Below are positions 1-8,811 of a stretch of DNA of 40,955 nt, piece by piece (within the stretch, counting starts at the first letter, position 1; each line of letters opens with the position of its first letter). Both the position numbers and the translations under genes were made by a program. The notes beneath the pieces were generated by a model, which saw only the letters and a list, made by a program, of their open reading frames with translations, did not search any database and was not told where the DNA came from. Origin of the DNA: Bacillota bacterium (GTDB taxonomy: Bacteria; Bacillota; Clostridia; Acetivibrionales; JAMNYG01); the NCBI GenBank assembly GCA_023622945.1, contig JAMNYG010000028.1, positions 1-40,955 of the forward strand, in the 5' to 3' direction.

Positions 1-86
1 TAGCTGCAATCGTTTAAAAGGACTTTTGTGGGACGATTCTTTTTTAGGAGACAGTTTTAAGGGACTTTAAGGGTAGGGGACTCTAA

Positions 87-256
87 GGGGACATTTCTTC
101 ACAAAAATTACAATTAAGTTTTAAGGGACAGTTCTTCACAAATGTTACTTTACAATATTGTAAGTTTTAGGGGACAGTTCTTAGCAAATATTTCTTTACA
201 ATTTTGGGGCGGGGTTCTTAACAAGTTTTTTAAAAAGGACAGTTATTCACAAACAT
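87..256 (+). repeat. cluster of RAYT-type short repeats
   Basis: This AT-rich stretch before the first gene holds about five diverged copies of one motif, all on the plus strand: GGGGACATTTCTTCACAAAA at 87-106, GGGACAGTTCTTCACAAA at 125-142, GGGGACAGTTCTTAGCAAA from 170, a GC-richer copy near 205-223 and GGACAGTTATTCACAAA near 238-254. Still more decayed copies lie in 1-80. The same motif fills other gaps up to 11.8 kb. I see nothing else in 1-427 except the ribosome site of the next gene. Confidence 0.8.
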
Positions 257-427
257 TAGAAAAAGTAATTTGGAAGCATTGTGTATTAAGAACATGAATT
301 AGAGAGCATAAAATTAAAGCCCTCTTAGATAGCTGATTGTTTTTGCTGCGAGTTTTTTATGTTGTCCGGGTTTTATCGTGAGTAATGCTTCTAAATATGA
401 TTAAGTTAAGAGTGAGGAGGAATTTTA

Positions 428-1666
428 ATGAATGAAATTATCCGGGATCTGGATACAGAAATGCAAAAGATGAAAGTGATCGATACTCACGAACACCTTC
501 CCCCCGAGGAGGAAATCATATCTACTAACGCTGACATTTTTACGAGAATTTATTGCCAATATTCAATGACAAGCGTAGTAAGTGCAGGATTCGGGTATGA
601 TTATGATGTGCTTAAGAACCCTGAAATACCTCTTGAAGAACGATGGAATATGTTCAAGCCATACCTATGGGCAATAAAGGATACTGGCTATGCGCGTGCT
701 GCCCAGATTGCGGCAAGGGATTTGTATGATATTGAAGACATAAATGATCATACATACAGGCTGTTATCAGAAAGGATCAAAGAAGCAACCAGTCCCGGCC
801 TTTACGACAGAATATTAAAGAAAAAATGCAATATAGAAAAAATACTGAATCAGGGCACATGGGTTGATAATGAAACAGGATATTCGGTTCCGGTATGCAG
901 GGATTTCATGCACTTGAGCTATCTTAATGAAAGTTGGATGCGTTCCATTTATGAAGACTTAAAAGAAAAACATGGAGGGGATTTTAACAGGGCAAAAGAG
1001 TTGGTGGATTTCTGGCTTCGGGAAACCAGGCGTAATGGCAGTGTTGGTGTTAAGTTTAATGCGGGATTACCGACCGACGTAATAGAAGATGCTGAAGCCC
1101 AGTCCATTTTTGAAAGGTTTAGAAACGGAAAAGCAGATGAAAAAGAGATGTCATGCTTTGGCATATGGATTATGCACAAAGTCATCGAATCGGCGCCAGA
1201 ACATAATCTTGTTGTAGCCATTCACTGCGGGCTGAATTGGCGTTGCTGGGCTGATTTTGTAAGCTTAAATCCGACAAGTGTTGTTCCTTTGCTCATAAAA
1301 TACAAAAATACTGTTTTTGACTTGTATCATGGTGGTATACCCTGGGTTAGGGAGATGGCGGTAATAGGCAACCAATATCCCAATGCAAATCTGAACCTGG
1401 TCTGGTGCCATCAGATATCACCTTATATGACAGTGCAAATGCTTAATGAATGGATAGACCTTGTGCCTGCAAATAAAATTTTAGGATTCGGCGGAGACAG
1501 CGGCAGTAGCCCGGAAAAGACATATGGAGCGCTTGCCCTGGCAAGAGAAAATATTGCAAGAGCATTGGTAGTGAGGATAAGCCGTGGAGAAATGACTGAA
1601 GAGCGAGCCCTTGATTTGTGCAAGGCTTGGTTTTATGACAATCCTAAGAGAATTTACGGATGCTAG
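428..1666 (+). CDS. amidohydrolase-superfamily TIM-barrel metal-dependent hydrolase
   Basis: A 412-residue protein with amidohydrolase-superfamily features. The first metal-binding HxH is at residues 21-23 in VIDTHEHLP. Further barrel-strand-end motifs are VAIHCGLNWR, FDLYHGGIPW, LVWCHQISPYM and a late Asp in GFGGDSGSS, followed by the usual C-terminal YDNPKRIYG helix. The overall layout recalls the uronate isomerase / Amidohydro_2 type rather than urease-type enzymes. There is no signal peptide, so it is cytoplasmic. A strong GAGGAGG site sits 7-8 nt before the ATG. It stands alone, with repeat-filled DNA on both sides. The substrate cannot be told; a sugar acid or a 2-pyrone-dicarboxylate-like carboxylate is possible. 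Family assignment is firm, reaction unknown. Confidence 0.8.
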   Translation: MNEIIRDLDTEMQKMKVIDTHEHLPPEEEIISTNADIFTRIYCQYSMTSVVSAGFGYDYDVLKNPEIPLEERWNMFKPYLWAIKDTGYARAAQIAARDLYDIEDINDHTYRLLSERIKEATSPGLYDRILKKKCNIEKILNQGTWVDNETGYSVPVCRDFMHLSYLNESWMRSIYEDLKEKHGGDFNRAKELVDFWLRETRRNGSVGVKFNAGLPTDVIEDAEAQSIFERFRNGKADEKEMSCFGIWIMHKVIESAPEHNLVVAIHCGLNWRCWADFVSLNPTSVVPLLIKYKNTVFDLYHGGIPWVREMAVIGNQYPNANLNLVWCHQISPYMTVQMLNEWIDLVPANKILGFGGDSGSSPEKTYGALALARENIARALVVRISRGEMTEERALDLCKAWFYDNPKRIYGC

Positions 1667-1694
1667 AACGAGATGGACCTTTTGTGTAACTATT

Positions 1695-1788
1695 AAGGAC
1701 AGTTTTTAACTGATGCTCCAGGGACAGTTTTTCGCTGACGCTTTGGGGACAGTTCCACAAAACAATATGGGACAGTTCTTCACAAAAG
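1695..1788 (+). repeat. cluster of RAYT-type short repeats
   Basis: Four diverged plus-strand copies of the GGGACAGTTCTTCACAAA family lie head to tail between the amidohydrolase and the small membrane protein. The last copy (1769-1786) is nearly perfect; the others, near 1695, 1721 and 1745, carry substitutions or deletions. Confidence 0.75.
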
Positions 1789-1796
1789 TTACATTA

Positions 1797-1805
1797 TGGT
1801 ATAAT
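1797..1805 (+). promoter_or_regulatory. extended -10 promoter candidate
   Basis: TGGTATAAT matches the extended -10 form (TGN-TATAAT) exactly, about 55 nt before the ATG of the small membrane protein. No good -35 is present; the DNA at that distance is the end of the preceding repeat copy (TTCTTCAC). Confidence 0.45.
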
Positions 1806-1860
1806 TGCTTAATATAAAACTTAGGTGAGAGGTTAAATCATAATTTGTATTGGAGGCAAA

Positions 1861-2310
1861 ATGGAAAAACTATATAAGTTATTGTTTGCTTTGCATTTAT
1901 TTGTAGGTACAGGGGCAATATTTGGAGGTATGGCTGCCATTATTGATCCTTATGAACCGCTTGGCATACCTCTTGAAGCTCTGAAATACTCTCCGTTTAG
2001 CAATTATCTCATTCCGGGAATAATATTGTTTTCCATTTTAGGCTTGGGGAACATCATAGGCGCACTGATATTCAAGCTGGAGCCAAGTTTTGAGGGATAT
2101 ACCGGTGGCATCCTTGGATGTGCTTTAGTCATTTGGATTGTAGTACAGTGTATTATGCTTAGATCAGTTGCTTTCCTGCATGTTTTATTTTTTCTGATAG
2201 GGGTGTTGCAAGCTGTTCTGGCTGCAATTGTTCTGTTTAAGAAGAATATGTTTCCGGTGAATATTATGCTTGCTATAATATTGAAAGTGTTGGGCATTTT
2301 CAAGAGGTAA
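1861..2310 (+). CDS. small multi-pass membrane protein, unknown function
   Basis: A 149-residue hydrophobic protein that I do not recognise. About four membrane segments are visible: near residues 5-27, 48-72, 82-105 and 107-128, then a hydrophobic C-terminus ending in a short basic tail (KVLGIFKR). There are no catalytic motifs. A GGAGG site is placed properly before the ATG, and an extended -10 promoter lies just upstream, so it looks like a real single-gene unit. RAYT-type repeats flank it on both sides. It could be a small channel-like or envelope-stress protein, but nothing in the sequence shows that. Confidence 0.65.
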   Translation: MEKLYKLLFALHLFVGTGAIFGGMAAIIDPYEPLGIPLEALKYSPFSNYLIPGIILFSILGLGNIIGALIFKLEPSFEGYTGGILGCALVIWIVVQCIMLRSVAFLHVLFFLIGVLQAVLAAIVLFKKNMFPVNIMLAIILKVLGIFKR

Positions 2311-2316
2311 TAAGTA

Positions 2317-2440
2317 AAGGGACATTTTTAAAGAGTGATGCATGAGTGGGGACATTTCTTCACTTATAACAAATTTCATGAGTAGAGACATTTTTTCACT
2401 TATAACATATTTAATGGGAAAGGGACAATCCTTCACAAAA
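2317..2440 (+). repeat. RAYT-type repeats including a 36-bp tandem duplication
   Basis: The DNA upstream of the transposase has repeat copies near 2317, 2348, 2388 and 2421. Two of them belong to an imperfect 36-bp tandem duplication (2341-2376 and 2377-2412) that begins CATGAGT and ends ACTTATAACAAATTT; the two units differ at only a few positions. The rest of 2441-2682 is very A-rich and shows only decayed fragments of the motif, such as GGAACAG at 2446 and 2538. Confidence 0.7.
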
Positions 2441-2682
2441 GGAAAGGAACAGGTTTTTAAATAAAGCAAAAATGAAAGAGAAAAAGATCTTTTTATATAA
2501 GCAGGAATTTTAGGAACTAAGTAGGAATTTTAAGAAAGGAACAGTCTTAACATAGGGCGAAACGAAATATAAGGCAAGAAGAAATATAAGGTAAAATGAT
2601 ATTTAAGGCAATAATGAGAATAATAATTCATTCACATAGTGAAATAGTAATTACATAAAACAAGAAAATAGAACAAATGTTC

Positions 2683-2712
2683 TTTACAAAATTATACATT
2701 ATATGATATATT
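2683..2712 (+). promoter_or_regulatory. sigma-A-like promoter candidate for the transposase gene
   Basis: TTTACA (2683-2688) and TATATT (2707-2712) are separated by 18 bp and lie just before the GAGGTGA ribosome site of the transposase gene. This is plausible, but the DNA here is very AT-rich, so a chance match is quite possible. Confidence 0.35.
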
Positions 2713-2731
2713 ATACTCGAGGTGAAAACAA

Positions 2732-3646
2732 ATGCCGAGAGTTGCTCGAAAAAAATCCAGCGAGTGTATGTATCATATAATGAGCCGCAGTATCAGTGAG
2801 GTAAACCTTTTTAATCGCGATGAAGACAAACGTTACTATTTATTGCTGCTGAAACGTTACTGCGACAAATTTCACGCCAGCATTTATGCGTATTGTCTTA
2901 TGGACAATCATGTTCATTTATACATAAATCCCAACGGGGCAGATATTTCAACATTCATGCATTCTCTTAACAGCGCATATGTAGCCTATTTCAACAGGAA
3001 ATACAAGAGGCATGGACACCTGTTTCAGGGAAGATTTGCAAGTACAATTGTAGACAGTCTCGCATACAGTCTCACTCTTTCAGCATATATACATAACAAT
3101 TGCAAGGATATTCCTGAATATCACGGACGTGAAGAGCAGTATCCGTTTTCTTCTTATGGCATTTATCTTGGTATTAGAAAAGACAAAGAGGATTTGGTGG
3201 ATACAAGCTTTATTTTAAGGCATTTTTCTGAGAACATTGTAAATGCAAGGAAGAAATATGAATTGTTTGTGGAAGCAATGAAAGATACGGGAATAATAAA
3301 AGAGATCGATGCTGAAATCTTCAAAGCTTACTTGGATAATGAGTATAGAAGTGAGAAAAAGTTTATTGTTCGCGACAAAAACCCTGAAGAACTGTTGGGA
3401 AGGGTTTGCGAGATTCTTGGGCATGACAGAGCTACTAGTCTTTATGCCAAATATCGGCGGGAAAAGACAAGTCTAAGAGCGTTTGCAGCATATGTAATGC
3501 GAGTTTTATGCGGATGTACGTATAAGGAAATATGCAGGCATATAGGGAATCTATCTCTTTCCGGAGTGGTAAGGCTAACAGGTATTGGGTACCGTCTCTG
3601 CATTCAAAATGAACAATATCAAAAAGCATTTGCGCTTCTGATTTAA
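2732..3646 (+). CDS. REP-associated tyrosine transposase (RAYT; IS200/Y1 HUH family)
   Basis: A 304-residue Y1-type HUH protein. The HUH pair is H60-V-H62 in MDNHVHLYI, the conserved HGHLFQGRF block follows at 94-102, and the catalytic tyrosine is probably Y119 in AYIHNN. These are the RAYT hallmarks. Residues about 215-300 form an added helical region resembling the DnaA-type C-terminal DNA-binding domain often fused to this family. RAYTs nick single-stranded DNA at short palindromic repeats and are usually single-copy domesticated genes, not mobile IS elements. No IS200-style flanking ends were found. The surrounding 12 kb is rich in one short repeat family, the likely substrate. All catalytic residues are present, so it is probably active. 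Confidence 0.88.
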   Translation: MPRVARKKSSECMYHIMSRSISEVNLFNRDEDKRYYLLLLKRYCDKFHASIYAYCLMDNHVHLYINPNGADISTFMHSLNSAYVAYFNRKYKRHGHLFQGRFASTIVDSLAYSLTLSAYIHNNCKDIPEYHGREEQYPFSSYGIYLGIRKDKEDLVDTSFILRHFSENIVNARKKYELFVEAMKDTGIIKEIDAEIFKAYLDNEYRSEKKFIVRDKNPEELLGRVCEILGHDRATSLYAKYRREKTSLRAFAAYVMRVLCGCTYKEICRHIGNLSLSGVVRLTGIGYRLCIQNEQYQKAFALLI

Positions 3647-4181
3647 TATTCTCATTTTAGGTGTTTTAGGTGTGACTAAATACACAGGCAACTAAAGTTT
3701 TGTCTGCACAATTTGAATGCATGAAGTATATCTGTTTCATAACGTTTAACCGATGCATTAAGTATAACTAATTCACAAGTCTAACTAATTGACAAAACCG
3801 GCAATACTGTTATCGTATATTTGGCTAGACGCTGTCCTGTGCGAAATAAATGCTCAGGGATTTTTATATTTTACAGGACTTTTTATATTTATAAAAAATA
3901 TATTGCTGTATAAAATTTTGTTCCTCCCAGGAAATTTCCCCCATTTTTGTTGTTAAATATAGAGTTTCTTAAGCTGTTTGAAGAATAAATTTTGAGCGAT
4001 TATGCATGTATGCATGAAAACGCATGGAAGATTATAATTTCTTTTATGTGAAAAAAGTGTAACTATGTTTGTGTAATTTCTATCATTTGAAAAGAAGTGT
4101 CCCTCTTTGTGTCTGGCATATTATTGGCATTAGCTGAATAGTTTTATTTAATGGTAACTATTATCTGTTGAGGCTGCATTA
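3647..4181. other. gene-free spacer with one repeat copy
   Basis: A 535-bp gap. It holds a short direct repeat (TAACTAATTCACAA / TAACTAATTGACAA, about 3775-3796), a near-palindrome ATGCATGTATGCAT at 4002-4015, a doubled TTTTTATATTT near 3860-3895 and one reverse-orientation RAYT-type repeat at 4088-4103. No convincing ORF, RNA or terminator is visible. Confidence 0.5.
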
Positions 4182-5681
4182 ATGCGCATAGATAAGTTTT
4201 ACAGGGATTCCTTCACTTTAACTGCATCCAACCTGTTTACAGGAATTATTGGATTTGTTTTTTCCATACTTCTGTCGAGAAATTTAGGTGCTGAAGGGCT
4301 TGGATTATATGGACTTATTATGCCTGTATATAACCTGGCTATCAGCGTTTCATGTGACGGCATGATTACCGCTTTGTCAAAAATAACAACAATATATAAT
4401 GACAGAAGAGATCTGAGAAATCTTAATAGGACCATGTCCACAGCCATGACTTTTACTTTAATTTGGAGCCTTTTTATAGCAACGGTCGTTTTTACCGGTT
4501 CTTCATTTATAGGCAGAGGGATAATAAAAGATGAAAGGAGCATAGATGCACTAAGGATTATATGTCCGGCCATTGTTTTTATATCTCTTTCAGCTACATT
4601 AAAGGGGTTTTTCTATGGAGTAGACAGGTTTAAGGTACCTGCATTTATTGACATTGTGGAAAAACTTTTTAGAGTATTGTTCTTCGTAATTGTGATTTCT
4701 TTGCTGCAGGTACGTGATGTGAAGAATTCTGTTACAGCAGCATATATCGCATTAAGTATTGGAGAGCTGACAAGCTTTATTCTTTTATATTTATGCTACA
4801 GAAAGCATAAAAACAGAAATTTGCTTCAAGTAAGGGCGACAAAAGCACAAAGCAGAATTCAACTGCTGTTTAACGTTTTTGTTATATCTTTGCCGTTATG
4901 TATAAATGGACTTCTGACATCCCTGATTGCAACAGGCTCATCTCTTCTACTGCCCAGAAGGCTTGTTTCCGGAGGGATTTCCTATGATGAAGCATTAATG
5001 CTAATAGGTAAGTTTGTTGGAATGGCCTTAAATATTGTGAATCTTCCGATGATAATAATCAGTTCAATGACCACCGTTATGGTACCTGATATTTCACTCA
5101 GTATTAGCAGAAAAGACTACTGGTCTGCTGAGATCAGAATACTGAAAGTGTTTAGGGCTGCTTTAATTGTAGGAGCATCAACTCTTATAATAAATTTGCT
5201 GATTCCTGAATCATTAGGATTACTTTTTTACAAAAGAAATGATCTTGAACGCATGATACAATTCGGTGCTGCTTGTTCCGTAATTGGCTTTATAGCTGCA
5301 CCTACATTTGGAATGCTCAATGGATTGGGAAAACAAAGGATTGTATTAAGAAATTCACTTATTATCTCTGTCCAGGGTATTGTTTTAATTATACTGCTTA
5401 CAGGCATATCTGCTATAAATATTTATGGATACGGGATAATGATGGTGATAACTTCAGTTACCGCTCTTATTATGAATTTCCATGAAATTAAGAAAACATG
5501 CGATATTCGTTTCCCGTTTAGTGATACTGCGGCCATTATGGTTATTGGGCTGATATCGATGTTTATAATAAGCAAAATCAACAACCTGATCCCTGATTCG
5601 CTTATGGTAATTGAGGCGATGTTTACTACGGTGGCGGCTTTCGGGCTTGTATATTTCTTGTATAAGTTAATCAGCGATTAA
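4182..5681 (+). CDS. SpoVB-type lipid-linked oligosaccharide flippase (MOP superfamily)
   Basis: A 499-residue polytopic membrane protein with about 14 hydrophobic segments. The N-terminus (ASNLFTGIIGFVFSILLSR, then GAEGLGLYGLIMPVY) is typical of the stage V sporulation protein B / polysaccharide-export MOP family, and GFFYGVDRFKVPA in the fourth-fifth segment region is another family block. Members flip undecaprenyl-linked precursors across the membrane; SpoVB itself acts in spore cortex synthesis. It is a single gene with only a weak GAGG ribosome site before the ATG. Clostridia carry several SpoVB/MurJ-like paralogues, so I leave the symbol blank. It is 10 kb from the glycosylation cluster and not obviously linked to it. 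Confidence 0.8.
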   Translation: MRIDKFYRDSFTLTASNLFTGIIGFVFSILLSRNLGAEGLGLYGLIMPVYNLAISVSCDGMITALSKITTIYNDRRDLRNLNRTMSTAMTFTLIWSLFIATVVFTGSSFIGRGIIKDERSIDALRIICPAIVFISLSATLKGFFYGVDRFKVPAFIDIVEKLFRVLFFVIVISLLQVRDVKNSVTAAYIALSIGELTSFILLYLCYRKHKNRNLLQVRATKAQSRIQLLFNVFVISLPLCINGLLTSLIATGSSLLLPRRLVSGGISYDEALMLIGKFVGMALNIVNLPMIIISSMTTVMVPDISLSISRKDYWSAEIRILKVFRAALIVGASTLIINLLIPESLGLLFYKRNDLERMIQFGAACSVIGFIAAPTFGMLNGLGKQRIVLRNSLIISVQGIVLIILLTGISAINIYGYGIMMVITSVTALIMNFHEIKKTCDIRFPFSDTAAIMVIGLISMFIISKINNLIPDSLMVIEAMFTTVAAFGLVYFLYKLISD

Positions 5682-5683
5682 TA

Positions 5684-5932
5684 GGGGACACTTCTTCACA
5701 ATTAACATTTTATTTGTGATACTGCAGTTTAGGTAGATCAAAAGCTATGAAAAACACGAACAATGAATCAATAATGGATCAAAGAATCAATGAATCCAGA
5801 GTTGCATGACTTTTGCTTGTATTCAGAAAAATATAAAATAATATTCATACTATAATTTATAAAGAGTTGGAGGAATTTCTGCACTATGTAAAGAAATATC
5901 CCATAAACTCGCATTTGTGAAGAAATGTCCCC
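5684..5932. repeat. inverted pair of RAYT-type repeats (REPIN-like)
   Basis: GGGGACACTTCTTCACAAT starts at 5684, only 3 nt after the flippase stop codon. Its inverted partner TTTGTGAAGAAATGTCCCC lies at 5914-5932, just before the ribosome site of the next gene. A more decayed inverted copy is at 5888-5903. The DNA between (5705-5880) has no gene and only short AATCAAT-type direct repeats. The pair can form a long-looped stem, as REPINs do. Confidence 0.75.
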
Positions 5933-5960
5933 ATAAAAGCAAGCAAAGGGAGGAAAAGCC

Positions 5961-7433
5961 ATGAACGACACATTTTTCAGGAAAGCAACACCCGGACAAG
6001 CTGGGATACCGGCAGGACGGTTGCTGGACTTCCTTACTACTCTTGAAAATAAGCGTTTCTGCATGCATTCGGTGATGGTGGTAAAAAACGGAATGCAGGT
6101 GCTTGACGCTTATTACAAACCATTTGGACCTGAGTTCAAGCATCGAATGTATTCAGTCAGTAAATCCATAGTATCAATAGCTGTAGGCATACTTGCAGGT
6201 GAAGGAAAAGTATCCTTGGATGATCCAATCAGCAAGTATTTTCCTGATCTTCTCCCAAAAGATCCTCATCCTTTTATCATGAAGGCTACCGTCAGGGATC
6301 TGCTATGTATGGCTTCGGTCCACAGCAGAAACACATATACCATGTACAGTAAAGGCTGGGTAGCCAGTCACTTCCAGACAGAACCTACCCACCTGCCCGG
6401 TAAGATATTCTTCTATGATACCTCAGCTACCGTTACCCTTACAGCGATGGTGGAGCGAGTTACAGGTATGCCTTTTCTTGAATACCTGCGTCCAAGACTG
6501 CTTGATCCAATAGGCGTATCAAAGGACATTAAATGCATCAAGACACCTGACGGTTATTCCTGGGGTGGCTCTGGCGTAATATGCACACCTCTTGACCTGG
6601 CAAAGATAGCTTATGTATGCATGCATATGGGAAAGTACAAGGACAAGCAGTTAATACCTCGGGATTATCTTGAAAAAGCAACCACCCGGCAGATAGATAC
6701 TTCGCTAAATTTCCTCGGAGATCCCGGCTGCGGCTACGGGTACCAGATATGGATAACGCCTTACGACGGGTTTGCATTCAAAGGTATGGGCGGGCAGGTA
6801 GCTTTGTGTCTTCCCAAATACGATACCATGCTTATTACTACCGCTGATGCCCAGGAGAAGGGTAATTCATACGATGTCATTATTCAGACTTTCCTTGAAA
6901 AGGTATTTCCTTATCTTGACACACCTCTACCGGAGTCAGAAGAAGCCGATCAGGCAGCATTGGAGGAATATTGCGCCAACTTATCGGTTCTGGTGGAAGA
7001 AGGCAGTTATGAAAATCCTCGTGCAAAGGAATTTTCAGGCAGGGAGTTTAAAATGTATCCCAATGATCTGGGAATAACACATTTGAGACTGGATTTTGAC
7101 AATGACAGCGGAAGGGTTTGCTATAGGAATGCAACCGGTGACCACGTACTCGAGTTCGGTATTGGCTGGAATAAGCCGAGTGTTTTCCCGGAAACACATT
7201 ATTTCGGCGACCAGATTAGCGTGCCCAAAGGGGAAGGCTATAAATGTTTAACCAGTGCTGCCTGGCTGGATGAAAATGTATTGTCACTGTGTTGTTATGC
7301 TGTAGACGATTACTTTGGCACCCTTAGAATGAAGTTTAATTTTGGAGAAAATGACATCACCGTATATATGGTAAAAGTTGCAGAAGCATTCTTTGATGAG
7401 TACCAAGGTTTTGCCAGCGGGCATATGGAATGA
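5961..7433 (+). CDS. serine hydrolase of the class C beta-lactamase / PBP-like family
   Basis: A 490-residue protein with the beta-lactamase fold over about residues 10-330 and a roughly 150-residue C-terminal extension. The nucleophile motif is S65-V-S-K68 in MYSVSKSIVS. The second motif, usually YxN, reads YDT in FFYDTSATVT, and the KTG-like box is FKGMGGQV. There is no signal peptide, so it is likely cytoplasmic, which argues for an esterase or amidase role rather than antibiotic resistance. A GGGAGGA site precedes the ATG. The gene stands alone between two REPIN-like repeat pairs. The substrate is unknown. Confidence 0.8.
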   Translation: MNDTFFRKATPGQAGIPAGRLLDFLTTLENKRFCMHSVMVVKNGMQVLDAYYKPFGPEFKHRMYSVSKSIVSIAVGILAGEGKVSLDDPISKYFPDLLPKDPHPFIMKATVRDLLCMASVHSRNTYTMYSKGWVASHFQTEPTHLPGKIFFYDTSATVTLTAMVERVTGMPFLEYLRPRLLDPIGVSKDIKCIKTPDGYSWGGSGVICTPLDLAKIAYVCMHMGKYKDKQLIPRDYLEKATTRQIDTSLNFLGDPGCGYGYQIWITPYDGFAFKGMGGQVALCLPKYDTMLITTADAQEKGNSYDVIIQTFLEKVFPYLDTPLPESEEADQAALEEYCANLSVLVEEGSYENPRAKEFSGREFKMYPNDLGITHLRLDFDNDSGRVCYRNATGDHVLEFGIGWNKPSVFPETHYFGDQISVPKGEGYKCLTSAAWLDENVLSLCCYAVDDYFGTLRMKFNFGENDITVYMVKVAEAFFDEYQGFASGHME

Positions 7434-7442
7434 TGTAGATAA

Positions 7443-7610
7443 GGGACACTTCTTCACAATCAGCAATTTTTGATGATAATTTTGCTTTATAGATGATATC
7501 AACTTTGCTTCAGACAGCAATAATTGCTATCATATTAACATGGAGAAGGGGAATTTATCACATTTGTGAAGAAGTGTCCCCAAAAATGCAAAATGTGAAG
7601 AAGTGTCCCC
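7443..7610. repeat. inverted set of RAYT-type repeats (REPIN-like)
   Basis: GGGACACTTCTTCACAAT at 7443-7460 faces two inverted copies at 7563-7581 and 7593-7610 (GTGAAGAAGTGTCCCC core). A decayed third inverted copy is near 7622-7637. The arms match almost perfectly over 17-18 bp with about 100 nt between them, so a large stem-loop is possible. The pair follows the serine hydrolase stop codon by 10 nt and may act as its 3' end. Confidence 0.8.
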
Positions 7611-7683
7611 AAAAGACCCAAAAAGTGTTCCTCGTCCCAAAAAACCAAAAAGCATCCCCTGAAAGATTGGAGGAGCAAGTTGT

Positions 7684-8694
7684 ATGACAAAGAGGGAACG
7701 GGCCCTGGCAGTTTTCAATTTCAAGCAGCCGGATGTCCCGGTTTTTGATTTGATGGAAAATACCACCTGGCCTGAGTTAAATTCTTTTTTTGAAGAAAAA
7801 TACGGGCTAAAAAGCACTGAAGAAATATTATCTTTTTTAGATTGCGACTTTCGTTGGTGTTTTGCGGTCATGCCGCCTAATAAAGGTTTCTATGGGGAAC
7901 AGAGTACATTTGCGGACGGTGTTGGTGAAAGGCCACTGCAGGGTGTTGAAACTGTAGAGGAGCTTGACAAAAGATATAATCCTGATCCTAGCCTGGTCAG
8001 CATTCCTGATTTTAAGGGCATGAGGGAAAAATATCCTGAACATGCGCTGATATTCTGCCTTGCGGGACTTACCGGTTTTTCCAGTGCATGCATGCAATTT
8101 GGCATGATGGAAACTCTTATCAAAACGGTGACCAATCCGGCTGTGCTGGAAGCATATGCCATGAAACGGGCCGAGCTTTCAATAGAAGTCATGAACCGCG
8201 GAATAGCAGCGGGGGCCAGGGAGTACTGTGATTTTTTATGGATAGGGGATGATTTCTCCAGCGAAAAGACATTGATTCTGTCACCTGAGAGTTGGCGAAG
8301 AATATTTAAACCTGCACTGGCAAAACAGGTAAGAGCCGCACGGGATGCAGGCTTTTATGTTATGATGCACTCATGCGGAGCGGTGTCGGAGGTATATAAG
8401 GATTTAATCGAGATTGGAGTTAATTGCCATATAGGCGTGCAAACTTCTGCCCATAACATGAGCGCAGAATACCTGGCCAAAAATTTTGGCGGAGAAATAG
8501 TCATATTTGGGGCTATAGACGCTCAGACAGTGCTGATTAATGGAACACCCCGGGATGTAGAAAATGAAGTGAAAAAGAACCTGGCAATTTTTGAAAAATG
8601 TGGTGGTTACATAGTATCAAATTCTCATCACACTTTGCCGGATATGCCGGGTGAGAACATAGTTGCTATGGCAAGAGCATGCGGAAAACTCTAG
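7684..8694 (+). CDS. uroporphyrinogen decarboxylase (URO-D) family protein, MtaA-like
   Basis: A 336-residue TIM-barrel protein with the N-terminal TKRERALAVFNFKQPD block seen in URO-D-family proteins that act on methylated corrinoid carriers or methyl donors, and the central MMHSCGAVSE motif with the His and Cys used for zinc/thiol binding. The C-terminal SNSHHTLPDMPGENIVAM block also fits. Such proteins usually move methyl groups to or from corrinoid proteins or CoM-like thiols. No corrinoid protein or methyltransferase activator lies next to it, but cobalamin-assembly genes follow within 3 kb. True HemE is unlikely because its usual arginine-rich N-terminal motif is absent. A GGAGG site precedes the ATG. 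Confidence 0.8.
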   Translation: MTKRERALAVFNFKQPDVPVFDLMENTTWPELNSFFEEKYGLKSTEEILSFLDCDFRWCFAVMPPNKGFYGEQSTFADGVGERPLQGVETVEELDKRYNPDPSLVSIPDFKGMREKYPEHALIFCLAGLTGFSSACMQFGMMETLIKTVTNPAVLEAYAMKRAELSIEVMNRGIAAGAREYCDFLWIGDDFSSEKTLILSPESWRRIFKPALAKQVRAARDAGFYVMMHSCGAVSEVYKDLIEIGVNCHIGVQTSAHNMSAEYLAKNFGGEIVIFGAIDAQTVLINGTPRDVENEVKKNLAIFEKCGGYIVSNSHHTLPDMPGENIVAMARACGKL

Positions 8695-8811
8695 CAAAAG
8701 TACAGCAACGCTATGTAAAATGCCATATAAGATGTTAATTTCGGAGAATACGCGTAACCCTTGAATTACTACCATTGACGCTTAAAGATTAATATTACAG
8801 AGGATGAAACA

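Noticed and set aside
2732-3646. Mobile IS200/IS605 element
   Set aside because: The protein has RAYT features and an extra C-terminal domain, there is no tnpB, and no element ends were seen.
5961-7433. Antibiotic-resistance beta-lactamase
   Set aside because: There is no signal peptide, the YxN motif is altered to YDT, and the long C-terminal extension is typical of esterase/peptidase-like relatives.
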